From Candidatus Delongbacteria bacterium (GTDB lineage Bacteria; CAIWAD01), in NCBI GenBank assembly GCA_020634015.1, contig JACKCN010000015.1, positions 1-16,947 of the forward strand: a stretch of 16,947 nt of DNA, in the 5' to 3' direction. The position numbers and the translations under genes were made by a program. The notes beneath the pieces were generated by a model. The model saw nothing but the letters and a program-made list of their open reading frames with translations, was not told where the DNA came from and made no database searches. This document shows positions 1-7,492 of this stretch, in pieces (position 1 is the first letter of the stretch; every line of letters begins with the position of its first letter).

Positions 1-972
1 CGGAGGAGTCCTGAGCGGTTCGCGCGCGGCCGGGACTTCCACAACCGGGGTCTCGCCCTCGCTCTCCTTCAGAATGCGCGACAGATTTTCGCGCCCGGCC
101 GCTTCGCTCTCCTGCTGTTGCTTGCGCTTGCGCCAGCGTTCTTCCAGCGCCTGTACCTGCGCGGCAATGCTGCCGGTGGCTTCCTTGGTTTGCAGGGCCC
201 GGGCTTCCTTGAGGCTGCGATCGGTGCGGACACGGTCGAGGGTCTGGTTCAGGGTCAGCCGTTCCTGATCCAGCTGGCGGGCGCGACGTTCGTTTTCTGC
301 CCTGGCGGCCTCCGCTTCACGGCGCGAGGCTTCCAGATCCTTCAGCAGTGCGGCCTGGCGTTCCTGTTCGGCGGTCGTCCGGTTTTCCAGCGAGACCAGC
401 CGCGCGGCGTTGTCCTGCAGGCGGCGGGCACCCCGTTCGACACCCGCACCGAACCAGGGAAACCAGCGTGCCCGGCGCCAGGCTTCCCCCACATCACCGG
501 ATGCCAGCAACCAGTAGAGAGGATCCTGGCGACGGTTGCGCCAGACCTGATTGACCACCGCACGCGTCTCGGCAAGCAGGCGTGCGTGCTCCGCTCCGTT
601 CAGCTCGCGATCATGGGCCAGACTCTGCAGGTGCAGGGCGCTCCGTTGAATGGATTCACGGGTGCGCCCCGAGCGCTCTTCCAGTCGGCGGCCGTGGGAT
701 TCCAGTTCCTGGATCAGGCTCTGGGTCGAGGACAGCGAACGCTGGGTACGATCCAGTTTCTGCAGATCCTGCTCCTCGCGGGTGGCCAGTTCGGCGGCCT
801 GGGTCTGGAGCGCATCCAGGGCGTTGCGCAACGAATCCAGTCGGGCCCGGTCTTCTTCCAGGCGGGTGAGGGCCTGACCGGACCCGCTGACCAAGAGCAT
901 CAGCAGCAGACAGACAAGCCCGCCCATCGCGCTCAGAGGATGCCCTGAGGGCCAGCGCCCGGGAATGCTCAT
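1..972 (-). CDS. EnvC-like murein hydrolase activator, N-terminal part (partial)
   Basis: The minus strand is open from about base 1044 to base 1 without a stop, so the C-terminus lies beyond the left edge. Translation shows a hydrophobic, Leu-rich signal-like segment (after the Met at 927-925) ending near SGSGQA. A long Leu/Gln/Glu/Arg coiled coil follows, then a break reading LYWLLASGDVGEAWRRARWF, then a second long coiled coil rich in Ala, Glu and Arg. This coil-break-coil order fits the N-terminal half of EnvC/LytM-family murein hydrolase activators, where the break corresponds to the 'LL..sD...RR..Y' segment. The diagnostic LytM/M23 domain would lie outside the window, so the family call is inference. 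The start is uncertain: ATGs at 1044, 972 and 927 all lack a clear ribosome binding site. I chose 972 because it gives a normal-length signal peptide. EnvC proteins act in the periplasm, activating amidases at the septum. The gene is transcribed away from gcvT. It could instead be another secreted coiled-coil protein. Confidence 0.6.
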   Translation of the reverse strand, partial: MSIPGRWPSGHPLSAMGGLVCLLLMLLVSGSGQALTRLEEDRARLDSLRNALDALQTQAAELATREEQDLQKLDRTQRSLSSTQSLIQELESHGRRLEERSGRTRESIQRSALHLQSLAHDRELNGAEHARLLAETRAVVNQVWRNRRQDPLYWLLASGDVGEAWRRARWFPWFGAGVERGARRLQDNAARLVSLENRTTAEQERQAALLKDLEASRREAEAARAENERRARQLDQERLTLNQTLDRVRTDRSLKEARALQTKEATGSIAAQVQALEERWRKRKQQQESEAAGRENLSRILKESEGETPVVEVPAAREPLRTPP

Positions 973-1180
973 CAGGGCTCGTGCCGAGGCGCTCTGGACG
1001 AGTCGGATGGGGTGCCTGCTGCAGGGTGCGGTTGAAGTTCTCATGTCCAGTCGGCTTTGCGGGTCGGGTTTCGCGGCCTGCCCCGGGGCGTGACAGCGGG
1101 GCATTTTAGGGAGCTGAATCGTACCTTTGGCACCCTTCATCGGTGGCCCCTGTGGGCGCGGGTGTCGTGCCCTTCACCCG

Positions 1181-1202
1181 GGGTGACAACAGGTTGTTCC
1201 CC
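1181..1202. promoter_or_regulatory. Inverted repeat upstream of gcvT, possible operator
   Basis: The dyad GGGTGACAAC-AG-GTTGTTCCCC has ten-base arms. Eight positions pair, one is a G-T and one is a mismatch, around a 2-base centre. It lies 19 bp before the gcvT ATG, in the 249 bp between the two divergent genes. The spacer is too short for a stable RNA hairpin, so a protein-binding site is more likely than an attenuator. The assignment is inference only. Confidence 0.3.
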
Positions 1203-1221
1203 ATCATCTTCGAGTTCCGGA

Positions 1222-2325
1222 ATGAGTATAAAATCCACTGCCCTGCTTTCCGTGCACGAGAAGCTGGGTGCCCGCATCGTTGACTTCGCGGGCTATCGCA
1301 TGCCATTGCAGTACACATCCATCCTGGACGAGCATCAGGCGGTGCGCCAGGCGGCGGGTGTGTTCGATGTGTCGCACATGGGTGAGTTCTTCGTTTCGGG
1401 CACGGGCGTGCGCGCGTTCCTCGATTCGGTCACCGTGAACAATGTGGCCAGGCTGAAGCATGGCCAGATTCACTACAGCGCCATGATGACTCCCCAAGGG
1501 GGCATCGTCGACGATCTGCTGGTCTATTGTCAGGATGACGAACACTTCATGCTGGTCGTGAACGCCTCCAACCGCGACAAGGACCTGGCCTGGCTGAAAT
1601 CCCACTGCCCGGCGGGCATCACCATTGACGACCAGAGCGACGACTGGAGTCTGCTGGCCGTGCAGGGGCCGCTGGCCTGGCCGCTGATCGTGGGCCTGAG
1701 TGACGAGCCCGGTCTGGATGAGGTGCCGTACTACTGGTTCCGCCACGGACACCTGCGCGGCATTCCGGCCATCATTTCCCGCACCGGCTACACGGGCGAG
1801 CGGGGCTTTGAACTGTACGTGCGCAACGAGCACGCGGTGGCACTCTGGGAGCTGCTGTTCCGCGAAGGTGAGGCCATCGGACTCAAGCCCATCGGGTTGG
1901 GCGCGCGTGACACGCTGCGCCTCGAGATGAAGTTCGCGCTCTACGGCAACGACATCGACGACACGACCAGCACCATCGAAGCCAATCTGGGCTGGATCAC
2001 CAAGGCCCGCAAGGGAGATTTCCAGGGCAGCGAGGTGGTCAAGCGCCATCTCGCCGAAGGTGCACCCCGTCTGCTGGTGGGCTTCGAGCTGGTCGAGAAG
2101 GGCATTGCGCGCCATGGCCACAGCTGCTGGTCGGGTGACCAGGAAGTCGGTGTGGTCACCTCCGGGGCCATGAGCCCCAGCCTGGGCCGCCCCATCGGCA
2201 TGGCCTACCTGCCCCCGGCTCTGGCCGCTGAGGGCAGCGAGTTCCAGGTGGAGATCCGCGGGCGCCGGCTGGCGGCACGTGTGGTCCCCACACCGTTCTA
2301 CAATCCGGAAGTACCCTGCAAGTGA
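1222..2325 (+). CDS. gcvT: Aminomethyltransferase (glycine cleavage system T protein)
   Basis: The T protein takes the aminomethyl group from lipoylated H protein, releases ammonia and passes the one-carbon unit to tetrahydrofolate as 5,10-methylene-THF in the cytoplasm. The product is 367 aa, normal for GcvT. The N-terminus matches the family (TALLSVHEKLGARIVDFAGYRMP, then FDVSHMGEF near 48-56). GGIVDDLLVY at 93-102 carries the conserved Asp (D97 or D98) that activates folate. Also present are VVNASN at 112-117, RTGYTGERGFELY at 187-199, GLGARDTLRLEM at 225-236 and the C-terminal barrel with GVVTSG at 310-315. The frame is open upstream to 1057, but homology begins only at the Met at 1222, so this start was chosen although its ribosome binding site is weak. 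No gcvH or gcvP lies in the window and no glycine riboswitch is recognisable upstream. The stop codon abuts or overlaps the comB-like start. Confidence 0.95.
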   Translation: MSIKSTALLSVHEKLGARIVDFAGYRMPLQYTSILDEHQAVRQAAGVFDVSHMGEFFVSGTGVRAFLDSVTVNNVARLKHGQIHYSAMMTPQGGIVDDLLVYCQDDEHFMLVVNASNRDKDLAWLKSHCPAGITIDDQSDDWSLLAVQGPLAWPLIVGLSDEPGLDEVPYYWFRHGHLRGIPAIISRTGYTGERGFELYVRNEHAVALWELLFREGEAIGLKPIGLGARDTLRLEMKFALYGNDIDDTTSTIEANLGWITKARKGDFQGSEVVKRHLAEGAPRLLVGFELVEKGIARHGHSCWSGDQEVGVVTSGAMSPSLGRPIGMAYLPPALAAEGSEFQVEIRGRRLAARVVPTPFYNPEVPCK

Positions 2326-2327
2326 AC

Positions 2328-3104
2328 ATGGACGTGTTCTTCACCTTGCCCCAGGTGGGCGAGGATTATCTCAAGGAGGACACCACGGTCGTCGTGATCG
2401 ATGTCCTTCGTGCCACCACCACCATCTGCCATGCGCTGGCTCACGGCTGCCACAGCCTGATTCCCGTGAGTGACCTGGGCGAGGCCACGGGCTTCGTGGA
2501 AAGCCTGGGCCGCGACAACTGCCTGCTGGGCGGCGAAAGGAATGGCCAGAAGATTTCCGGCTTCGATTTCGGCAACAGCCCGGCGGAGTACACGGCCGCC
2601 AAAGTGCGTCACCAGAACATCGTCTTCCTCACGACCAATGGCTCACGCATCATCAGCCGCTTCCGATCCGCGTCTCGCGTGCTGATCGCCAGTTTCGCCA
2701 ACATGAGCCGCGTGGTGAACTTCCTCAAGGAAACCGGCGGCCAGGTCGCCATCTGCTGCGCCGGCCAGCGCGACCAGTTCTGTCTGGAAGACAGCGTCTG
2801 CGCGGGCATGATCGTGCAGCGACTGGTCGAGCATTTTCCCGAGGCGCGTCTCAACGACGCGGCCCGCGTGGGACAGGTGCTGGCGGCCTCCTATGCCGAC
2901 AACCTGAAGGCCTGTTTCGAAGAGGCCAGCCACGGACGGCATCTGCAGTCGATTGGTTTCGAGAGCGATCTGGCGCTCTGTGCCCAGATCGATTCGCTGG
3001 AAGTCCTGCCGTTCTATGCCAACGAACGGATCACCCTGGCGCCCGAGCCGAGTCCCCTCCGGGAGTCACGGCCCGTGGACGTCGACGGACCGGCCCTCTC
3101 CTGA
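2328..3104 (+). CDS. comB: ComB-family 2-phosphosulfolactate phosphatase
   Basis: ComB hydrolyses 2-phosphosulfolactate to sulfolactate, a step of coenzyme M synthesis in methanogens. The family is also widespread in bacteria that make no coenzyme M, where its role is usually unknown. The protein is 258 aa from this start. It shows the family motifs VVIDVLRATTT (22-32), LGGERNGQKISGFDFGNSP (67-85), TTNGS (102-106) and FCLEDSVCAG (151-160). Both the acidic metal-binding residues and the glycine-rich loops look intact. An in-frame GTG at 2322 overlaps the gcvT stop and would add two residues (fMet-Asn). I prefer the ATG at 2328, but neither has a convincing ribosome binding site. Coupling to gcvT is likely, and ftsK begins 13 bp downstream. 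No comA/phosphosulfolactate synthase is nearby, so the true substrate here is open. Confidence 0.88.
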   Translation: MDVFFTLPQVGEDYLKEDTTVVVIDVLRATTTICHALAHGCHSLIPVSDLGEATGFVESLGRDNCLLGGERNGQKISGFDFGNSPAEYTAAKVRHQNIVFLTTNGSRIISRFRSASRVLIASFANMSRVVNFLKETGGQVAICCAGQRDQFCLEDSVCAGMIVQRLVEHFPEARLNDAARVGQVLAASYADNLKACFEEASHGRHLQSIGFESDLALCAQIDSLEVLPFYANERITLAPEPSPLRESRPVDVDGPALS

Positions 3105-3117
3105 ACCGGGTCCTGCC

Positions 3118-5598
3118 ATGAAACGAGCGCGCACACGCACACCCGGGACGCCCCTGCAGATCCTGGGCATCCCTCTGCTTTTCCTTGGCGTGATCGTGCT
3201 GCTCTCGGTCCTGCTTGCCCATTCTCAGGACGATCCGAACCTCCCGCGTGCCGACCTGCTCAACCCGCTTTCGATCGTGGGTGTGTACTGCAGTTACGGG
3301 CTGATCAACTTTGGTCTGGGCCGCATCTTCTCGCTGGTCTTCCCCGTGATGCTGATCCAGGCCGGCTGGCTGATGATGCGCAAGGAAAGCGTGCTCGCCC
3401 GCTGGCGCCTCTGGCTGGGCCAGTTCGCGCTCTGCGTGGCCGGCGCGCTCAGCCTGAGCCTGATTCTGGCGCCGGGCATGCACGAAGCGGCCACCTCGGG
3501 CGGCTGGTGGGCCGGCAGCTGGTTGATCCTGCTCTCGGGTTGGCTGATCGAACGAGCCAGCCTGCTGGGCACGGTGCTGATCGTGCTCGCCTTTGACCTG
3601 GTGGTGATCTCGCTGGTCTTCGCCATCAGCCCCGGACACTGGACCGACGGAATCGCGGCCTTCGGTGCACGGCTCAAGGAGCGCTGGCTGGACTGGCGCG
3701 TGTCACGCGCCGAGAAGCGGGAAGCCCGCGATCGTCAGCGGGCCAAGGAACGCAAGGAGCAGGAACAGGCCGCCGCAGCCGCGGCCGCCGAAGCGGCCAA
3801 GCTCGAGAAGGAACTGAAGAAGGCCGAGGAAGTCCGGCGACGCCAGGAGCAGGAAAACGAGCGTGAGCGCCTGCGCGAGGAAATGCGCCAGCGCGCCGAG
3901 GCTCCCATTCCCCGCGTGTCCGATCCTGAAGAAGGGGCCGACGAGGAGTCCGAACCCATTCTGGCGGAAGATGATTCCCAGCCGGACACGGAGTCCGAAC
4001 CGGAGCTGGACGAGGACGGCCAGGTCGTGATTCCCTTCGAGGTCACCGAGGAAGTCATCGAGGAAGAGAAGCGCTTCCAGGCCGAGAAGGTGCGCGAGTA
4101 CCGCTACAAGCCGCCCCCCGTGAGCCTGCTGAACAATCCTCCCGACGACGAATACCATGTGACCACCGAGGACATGGAGTCCATCTCGCGCATGCTGGAA
4201 ACCACTCTGGCCGACTTCAATGTGGACGCCAGGGTGGTGCATGTGAACCCGGGTCCCGTGATCACGCGTTACGATCTGGAACCCGCGGCGGGCGTCAAGG
4301 TCAACCGCATCGTGACACTGGCCGACGATCTGGCGCTGGCCCTGCGCGCCGAGCGCATCCGCATCATCGCGCCCGTGCCGGGCAAGGCCGCGGTGGGCGT
4401 CGAGATTCCCAACAAGGTGCGCAACACGGTGTACATGAAGACCATCGTCAACAGCGAGGCCTTCGTCAACGCCAAGAGCCCGCTGGCGCTGGCCTTTGGC
4501 AAGACATCCAGCGGCGAGTCCTATGTGGCCGATCTGCGCTCGATGCCCCATTTGCTGATCGCGGGGCAGACCGGCGCGGGCAAGTCGGTGTGCGTCAACT
4601 CGATCATCTGCTCGATCCTGCTGCGCGCCAATCCCACCGAAGTGCAGTTCGTGATGATCGATCCCAAGATGATCGAGCTCTCCGATTACAAGCGCATCGC
4701 AAGGCATTTTCTGGCCTGGATGCCCGGGCTGGAAGGCGAGGTGATCACCGATCCCAAGGATGCGGTCACGGTGCTGGAAGCCTGCGAACGGGAGATGGAT
4801 CGCCGCTACCGCTACCTGAGCGAAACCGGATTCCGCAACATCCAGGAGTTCAACGAAGCCTTCGAGGAAGGCGAGATCGTCACCATGTCCGACGGGGTGC
4901 CCGCCAAGAAGATGGTCTACCTGGTGATCATCGTGGACGAGCTGGCCGACCTGATGATGACCGCGGGCAAGGACATCGAATTCAGCATCGCCCGTCTGGC
5001 CCAGAAGGCCCGCGCGGTGGGCATGCACCTGGTGGTGGCCACCCAGCGACCCAGTGTGGACGTGCTGACCGGCATGATCAAGGCCAACTTCCCGGCACGC
5101 ATCGCCTTTGCCGTGAGACAGAAAGTGGACAGCCGCACCATCATTGACGCCATGGGCGCCGACAAGCTGCTGGGCAAGGGCGACATGCTCTACCTTGCCA
5201 CCTCCACGCCGGAGCCGCTGCGCATTCACAACAACTTCATCAGCGGCAAGGAAATCCGCCGGATCATCGATCACATCCGGCGCCAGAGCGTGGACTTCGA
5301 CAAGTTCTGTCTGCCCGGTGAAGCCCCCGGCAACAAGACCTTCGCGATGGAAGCCGCCGAACGCGACGACCTGTTCATGGAAGCGGCCGAACATGTGATC
5401 CGCAGCAAGCAGGGTTCCATCAGCGTGCTGCAGCGGCGCCTGCGCATCGGCCACAGCCGGGCCAGCCGCCTGATTGACGAACTGGAACTGGCCGGGGTCG
5501 TGGGCCCCTTCGATGGCAGCAAGGCCCGGGAAGTCCTGGTGGACGAGAGCTGGCTGGACCAGAATGCACAGGGCGGTCAGGACGCAGCCCCATTCTGA
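3118..5598 (+). CDS. ftsK: DNA translocase FtsK/SpoIIIE
   Basis: FtsK is a membrane-anchored hexameric DNA pump at the division septum. It clears and aligns the chromosome termini and activates dimer resolution. The product is 826 aa. It has about four TM segments between residues 12 and 170. A highly charged linker with a predicted coiled coil (about 190-262) and an acidic stretch (268-300) follow. Then come the alpha/beta motor domains: Walker A GQTGAGKS at 483-490, Walker B VYLVIIVDELADL at 600-612 and the ATQRPSVDVLTGMIKANFPARIAF block at 641-664. A C-terminal winged-helix gamma domain (about 752-808, LLQRRLRIG-like) reads KOPS-type DNA. The start at 3118 follows comB by 13 bp and precedes the first hydrophobic segment; the frame stays open upstream to 2953 inside comB. 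Residues 525-545 hold an insertion relative to proteobacterial FtsK that resembles the Bacteroidota form. ftsK-lolA order is conserved in many Gram-negatives. Confidence 0.96.
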   Translation: MKRARTRTPGTPLQILGIPLLFLGVIVLLSVLLAHSQDDPNLPRADLLNPLSIVGVYCSYGLINFGLGRIFSLVFPVMLIQAGWLMMRKESVLARWRLWLGQFALCVAGALSLSLILAPGMHEAATSGGWWAGSWLILLSGWLIERASLLGTVLIVLAFDLVVISLVFAISPGHWTDGIAAFGARLKERWLDWRVSRAEKREARDRQRAKERKEQEQAAAAAAAEAAKLEKELKKAEEVRRRQEQENERERLREEMRQRAEAPIPRVSDPEEGADEESEPILAEDDSQPDTESEPELDEDGQVVIPFEVTEEVIEEEKRFQAEKVREYRYKPPPVSLLNNPPDDEYHVTTEDMESISRMLETTLADFNVDARVVHVNPGPVITRYDLEPAAGVKVNRIVTLADDLALALRAERIRIIAPVPGKAAVGVEIPNKVRNTVYMKTIVNSEAFVNAKSPLALAFGKTSSGESYVADLRSMPHLLIAGQTGAGKSVCVNSIICSILLRANPTEVQFVMIDPKMIELSDYKRIARHFLAWMPGLEGEVITDPKDAVTVLEACEREMDRRYRYLSETGFRNIQEFNEAFEEGEIVTMSDGVPAKKMVYLVIIVDELADLMMTAGKDIEFSIARLAQKARAVGMHLVVATQRPSVDVLTGMIKANFPARIAFAVRQKVDSRTIIDAMGADKLLGKGDMLYLATSTPEPLRIHNNFISGKEIRRIIDHIRRQSVDFDKFCLPGEAPGNKTFAMEAAERDDLFMEAAEHVIRSKQGSISVLQRRLRIGHSRASRLIDELELAGVVGPFDGSKAREVLVDESWLDQNAQGGQDAAPF

Positions 5599-5695
5599 AC
5601 GCGAGCCGGGCTGACGGAACCCTGAAGGGGGTGAACCGGGTTCGCTGGGTGCGGGCCTTGCGGAATGTCCTGGCCTGCAGTGCGGGCTGGACCAT

Positions 5696-5704
5696 AAGGA
5701 AGGG
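5696..5704 (+). promoter_or_regulatory. Strong ribosome binding site for lolA
   Basis: The purine run AAGGAAGGG ends 6 bases before the ATG at 5711 and fixes that start. Most other genes in this cluster have weak sites, so lolA may be translated more strongly than its upstream neighbours. Confidence 0.75.
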
Positions 5705-5710
5705 CACTCC

Positions 5711-6355
5711 ATGAGTGGACTGATCAGGACGATCCTGTGCTTGCTGCTGGCGTTCTGCCTGACGGCGGGGGCAGCGGACGGCGACCGGGTGCTCAAGGAC
5801 ATCAAGTCCCGTTATGCCGGTTCCGAGGCCTGGCGCATCGCCTTCGAACATGAATGCCTCTGGAAGGATGAGGGGGTGTCCACCAGTGATTCGGGGCGTC
5901 TGCTGCTGCAGCAGAAAGCCTTCCGGGTGGATCTGGCCGGACAGCACCTGCTGTCCGACGGCAAGACACTCTGGCGCTGGCACGACGAAGGCGGTCAGGT
6001 TCTGGTGGAAACCCTGGGGCAGACCGAGGACGTGATTCTGCCCCAGCAGCTGCTGGTGGAGCTGGATCAGCGCTTCAAGGCGGGCACGGCCCAGGCTCCG
6101 GAACAGAACCGGCGCATCGTGCCGCTGACTCCGCGCGGCGACAGCCAGTTCATGCAGGACGTCACGCTGGAAGCCTCGCGCACCCAGGGAGCCTGGCAGC
6201 TGGAAGTGCTGAGTTACGAGGACATCCAGGGCAACCGGCATTCCTATCGCCTGCAGGACCGCCAGGGCTGGAGCCGGGCCAGTCTGCCCGATTCGTTGGG
6301 AGCCGCATTCCACTTCGAATTGCCGGTGGGCTTTGAACTGATCGATCTGCGCTGA
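5711..6355 (+). CDS. lolA: Outer-membrane lipoprotein carrier protein LolA
   Basis: LolA is the periplasmic chaperone that carries lipoproteins from the LolCDE exporter to the outer membrane, so its presence implies a diderm cell. The product is 214 aa, normal for the family. It has a clear signal peptide (Leu-rich core at residues 5-18, likely cleavage after AGA around 21). The next region matches LolA order: a basic helix (VLKDIKSRY), an extended strand pair, a 'GRLLLQQKAFRVD' strand corresponding to the usual G.l.lkrP..fr segment, then LSDGKTLWRWHDE (the 'dGk.lW.Yd' motif). The C-terminal half is weakly conserved, as is usual. It lies 112 bp after ftsK, an arrangement also seen in proteobacteria, which raises confidence. 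A short 48 bp gap separates it from the next gene. Confidence 0.85.
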   Translation: MSGLIRTILCLLLAFCLTAGAADGDRVLKDIKSRYAGSEAWRIAFEHECLWKDEGVSTSDSGRLLLQQKAFRVDLAGQHLLSDGKTLWRWHDEGGQVLVETLGQTEDVILPQQLLVELDQRFKAGTAQAPEQNRRIVPLTPRGDSQFMQDVTLEASRTQGAWQLEVLSYEDIQGNRHSYRLQDRQGWSRASLPDSLGAAFHFELPVGFELIDLR

Positions 6356-6403
6356 AAGCATGAAAACACGCACGCCATCCAGCACTGCCGGAGCCGGACG
6401 CTC

Positions 6404-7492
6404 ATGAGTCGTAGCCACTGGTTCTCATTGCTGGTGTCGCTGATCTTCCTGTACCTCTTCCTCTTTGACCCGTCGCCGGCCCAGCTCTGGAACGGAACGG
6501 CCGGAGTGGGCGAGGCGCTGTTCCGCAACCGGATCCACTGGGCCGAGGTGGGAGAGCAGATCGCGCGGATGCACCTGGGCTGGTTCAGTCTGGCTTTCAG
6601 CTCGCTGATCCTGGCGATGTGCGTGCGGGCCGTGCGCTGGCAGGTGATTGTCAACCCGATGAAAAAATTGAGCTTCGGGGTGATGTTCGGCCTCAACAAT
6701 CTGGGCTACATGGCCAACAATCTGTTGCCCATGCGTCTGGGCGAATTGCTGCGCGGCATCTATCTGGCCCGCAAGGCGGGCATGCCGGTTTCATCGGCCA
6801 TGGCAACCGTGGTGCTCGAACGGGTCTTCGACATGCTGGGCGCGCTGGGCTGCCTCTTCGCCCTGCTGGTGTTCGTGCCGCTGGCAATCCTGGGTGACCG
6901 GGGACCCCTGGTGCACGGGCTGCTGCCCACCCTGAGCTGGATCGTTGGCACGGGGTTGGTGTTGCTGGTTGCTCTGGTCGTTTTCCGTGAGCGTGTGCAA
7001 AGCCGGCTGAATCGCATGGCGCTGATTCTGCCTGCCAGACTTGCCGATATGGTGACAAGGCTCCTGGATTCGTTCATCAAGGGCCTGGCGATCCTCGAAT
7101 CGCCCTGGCGCACACTGTGGCTGGTCGTCCTGACCGGCATCCTGTACGGTTGTTACTACCTGTCTCTGAAAACCATGATGCTGGCCATGGGGCTCAACAG
7201 CATCAGTCTGCCGTTGCTGGCTGCGCACCCGCTGGGCTCCATCCTGCTGGTGCTGGTGTTCGTGACGGTGGGTTACATGATTCCGGCCGCCCCCGGGGCA
7301 ATCGGCACCAGCCAGTACTTCACGGCCATTGGCCTGGGGCTGTTGGGCGCGGATGCCAGCCGAGCCGCCGGATTCGCGCTGGTGAATCACTTCCTGACCT
7401 ATGTGGTGCTCACCAGTCTGGGCTTTCTGGCCTTGTTCACACTTCGTATCCGTTTTGCGGAACTGATTTCGATCCAGCAGGAGCGTTCATGA
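6404..7492 (+). CDS. LPG-synthase TM-domain/AglD-like (UPF0104) membrane protein
   Basis: This is a polytopic inner-membrane protein of 362 aa, with about eight hydrophobic segments (for example 7-21, 58-75, 145-163, 178-194, 238-256, 276-292, 320-346). It matches the flippase-like domain shared by lysylphosphatidylglycerol synthases, archaeal AglD and YbhN-type proteins. The signature NNLLPMRLGELLR lies at 105-117, ERVFD at 139-143 and PAAPGAIGTSQ at 294-304. The cytoplasmic aminoacyl-transferase domain of true MprF is absent. The protein is therefore unlikely to make lysyl-PG and may move or modify lipid-linked intermediates. The exact substrate is unknown. Its stop overlaps the start of the Wzc-like kinase by 4 bp (ATGA), which ties its role to surface polysaccharide synthesis. 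A 15-codon open frame (6360-6407) overlaps its start. Confidence 0.85.
   Translation: MSRSHWFSLLVSLIFLYLFLFDPSPAQLWNGTAGVGEALFRNRIHWAEVGEQIARMHLGWFSLAFSSLILAMCVRAVRWQVIVNPMKKLSFGVMFGLNNLGYMANNLLPMRLGELLRGIYLARKAGMPVSSAMATVVLERVFDMLGALGCLFALLVFVPLAILGDRGPLVHGLLPTLSWIVGTGLVLLVALVVFRERVQSRLNRMALILPARLADMVTRLLDSFIKGLAILESPWRTLWLVVLTGILYGCYYLSLKTMMLAMGLNSISLPLLAAHPLGSILLVLVFVTVGYMIPAAPGAIGTSQYFTAIGLGLLGADASRAAGFALVNHFLTYVVLTSLGFLALFTLRIRFAELISIQQERS
7479..7483 (+). promoter_or_regulatory. Ribosome binding site deciding the Wzc-like start
   Basis: AGGAG lies 5 bases before the ATG at 7489, inside the end of the upstream membrane-protein gene. It supports this start over the open frame that extends back to 7117. 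The ATGA overlap suggests translational coupling. Confidence 0.7.

Noticed and set aside
118..948. Plus-strand open frame of 276 codons
   Set aside because: It is antisense to the coiled-coil EnvC-like gene. Its Gly/Phe/Leu/Gln-rich product is the typical mirror of Glu/Arg/Leu coils in GC-rich DNA. The minus strand has the signal peptide and family pattern.
1057..1221. N-terminal extension of gcvT
   Set aside because: GcvT similarity starts at the Met at 1222. The 55 extra codons are unrelated to the family and cover the putative control region.
1045..1221. Glycine riboswitch upstream of gcvT
   Set aside because: Glycine riboswitches often precede gcvT, but I could not find the conserved paired aptamer segments or a tandem arrangement here.
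5616..5643. Possible terminator after ftsK
   Set aside because: GAACCC and GGGTTC can pair, but over a 15-base loop with a 6 bp stem and no T-run, so it does not look like an intrinsic terminator.
3703..5805. Minus-strand open frame of 700 codons across ftsK
   Set aside because: It lies opposite a fully recognisable FtsK. The product is His/Gly/Asp-rich with no motif, as expected for antisense in high-GC DNA.
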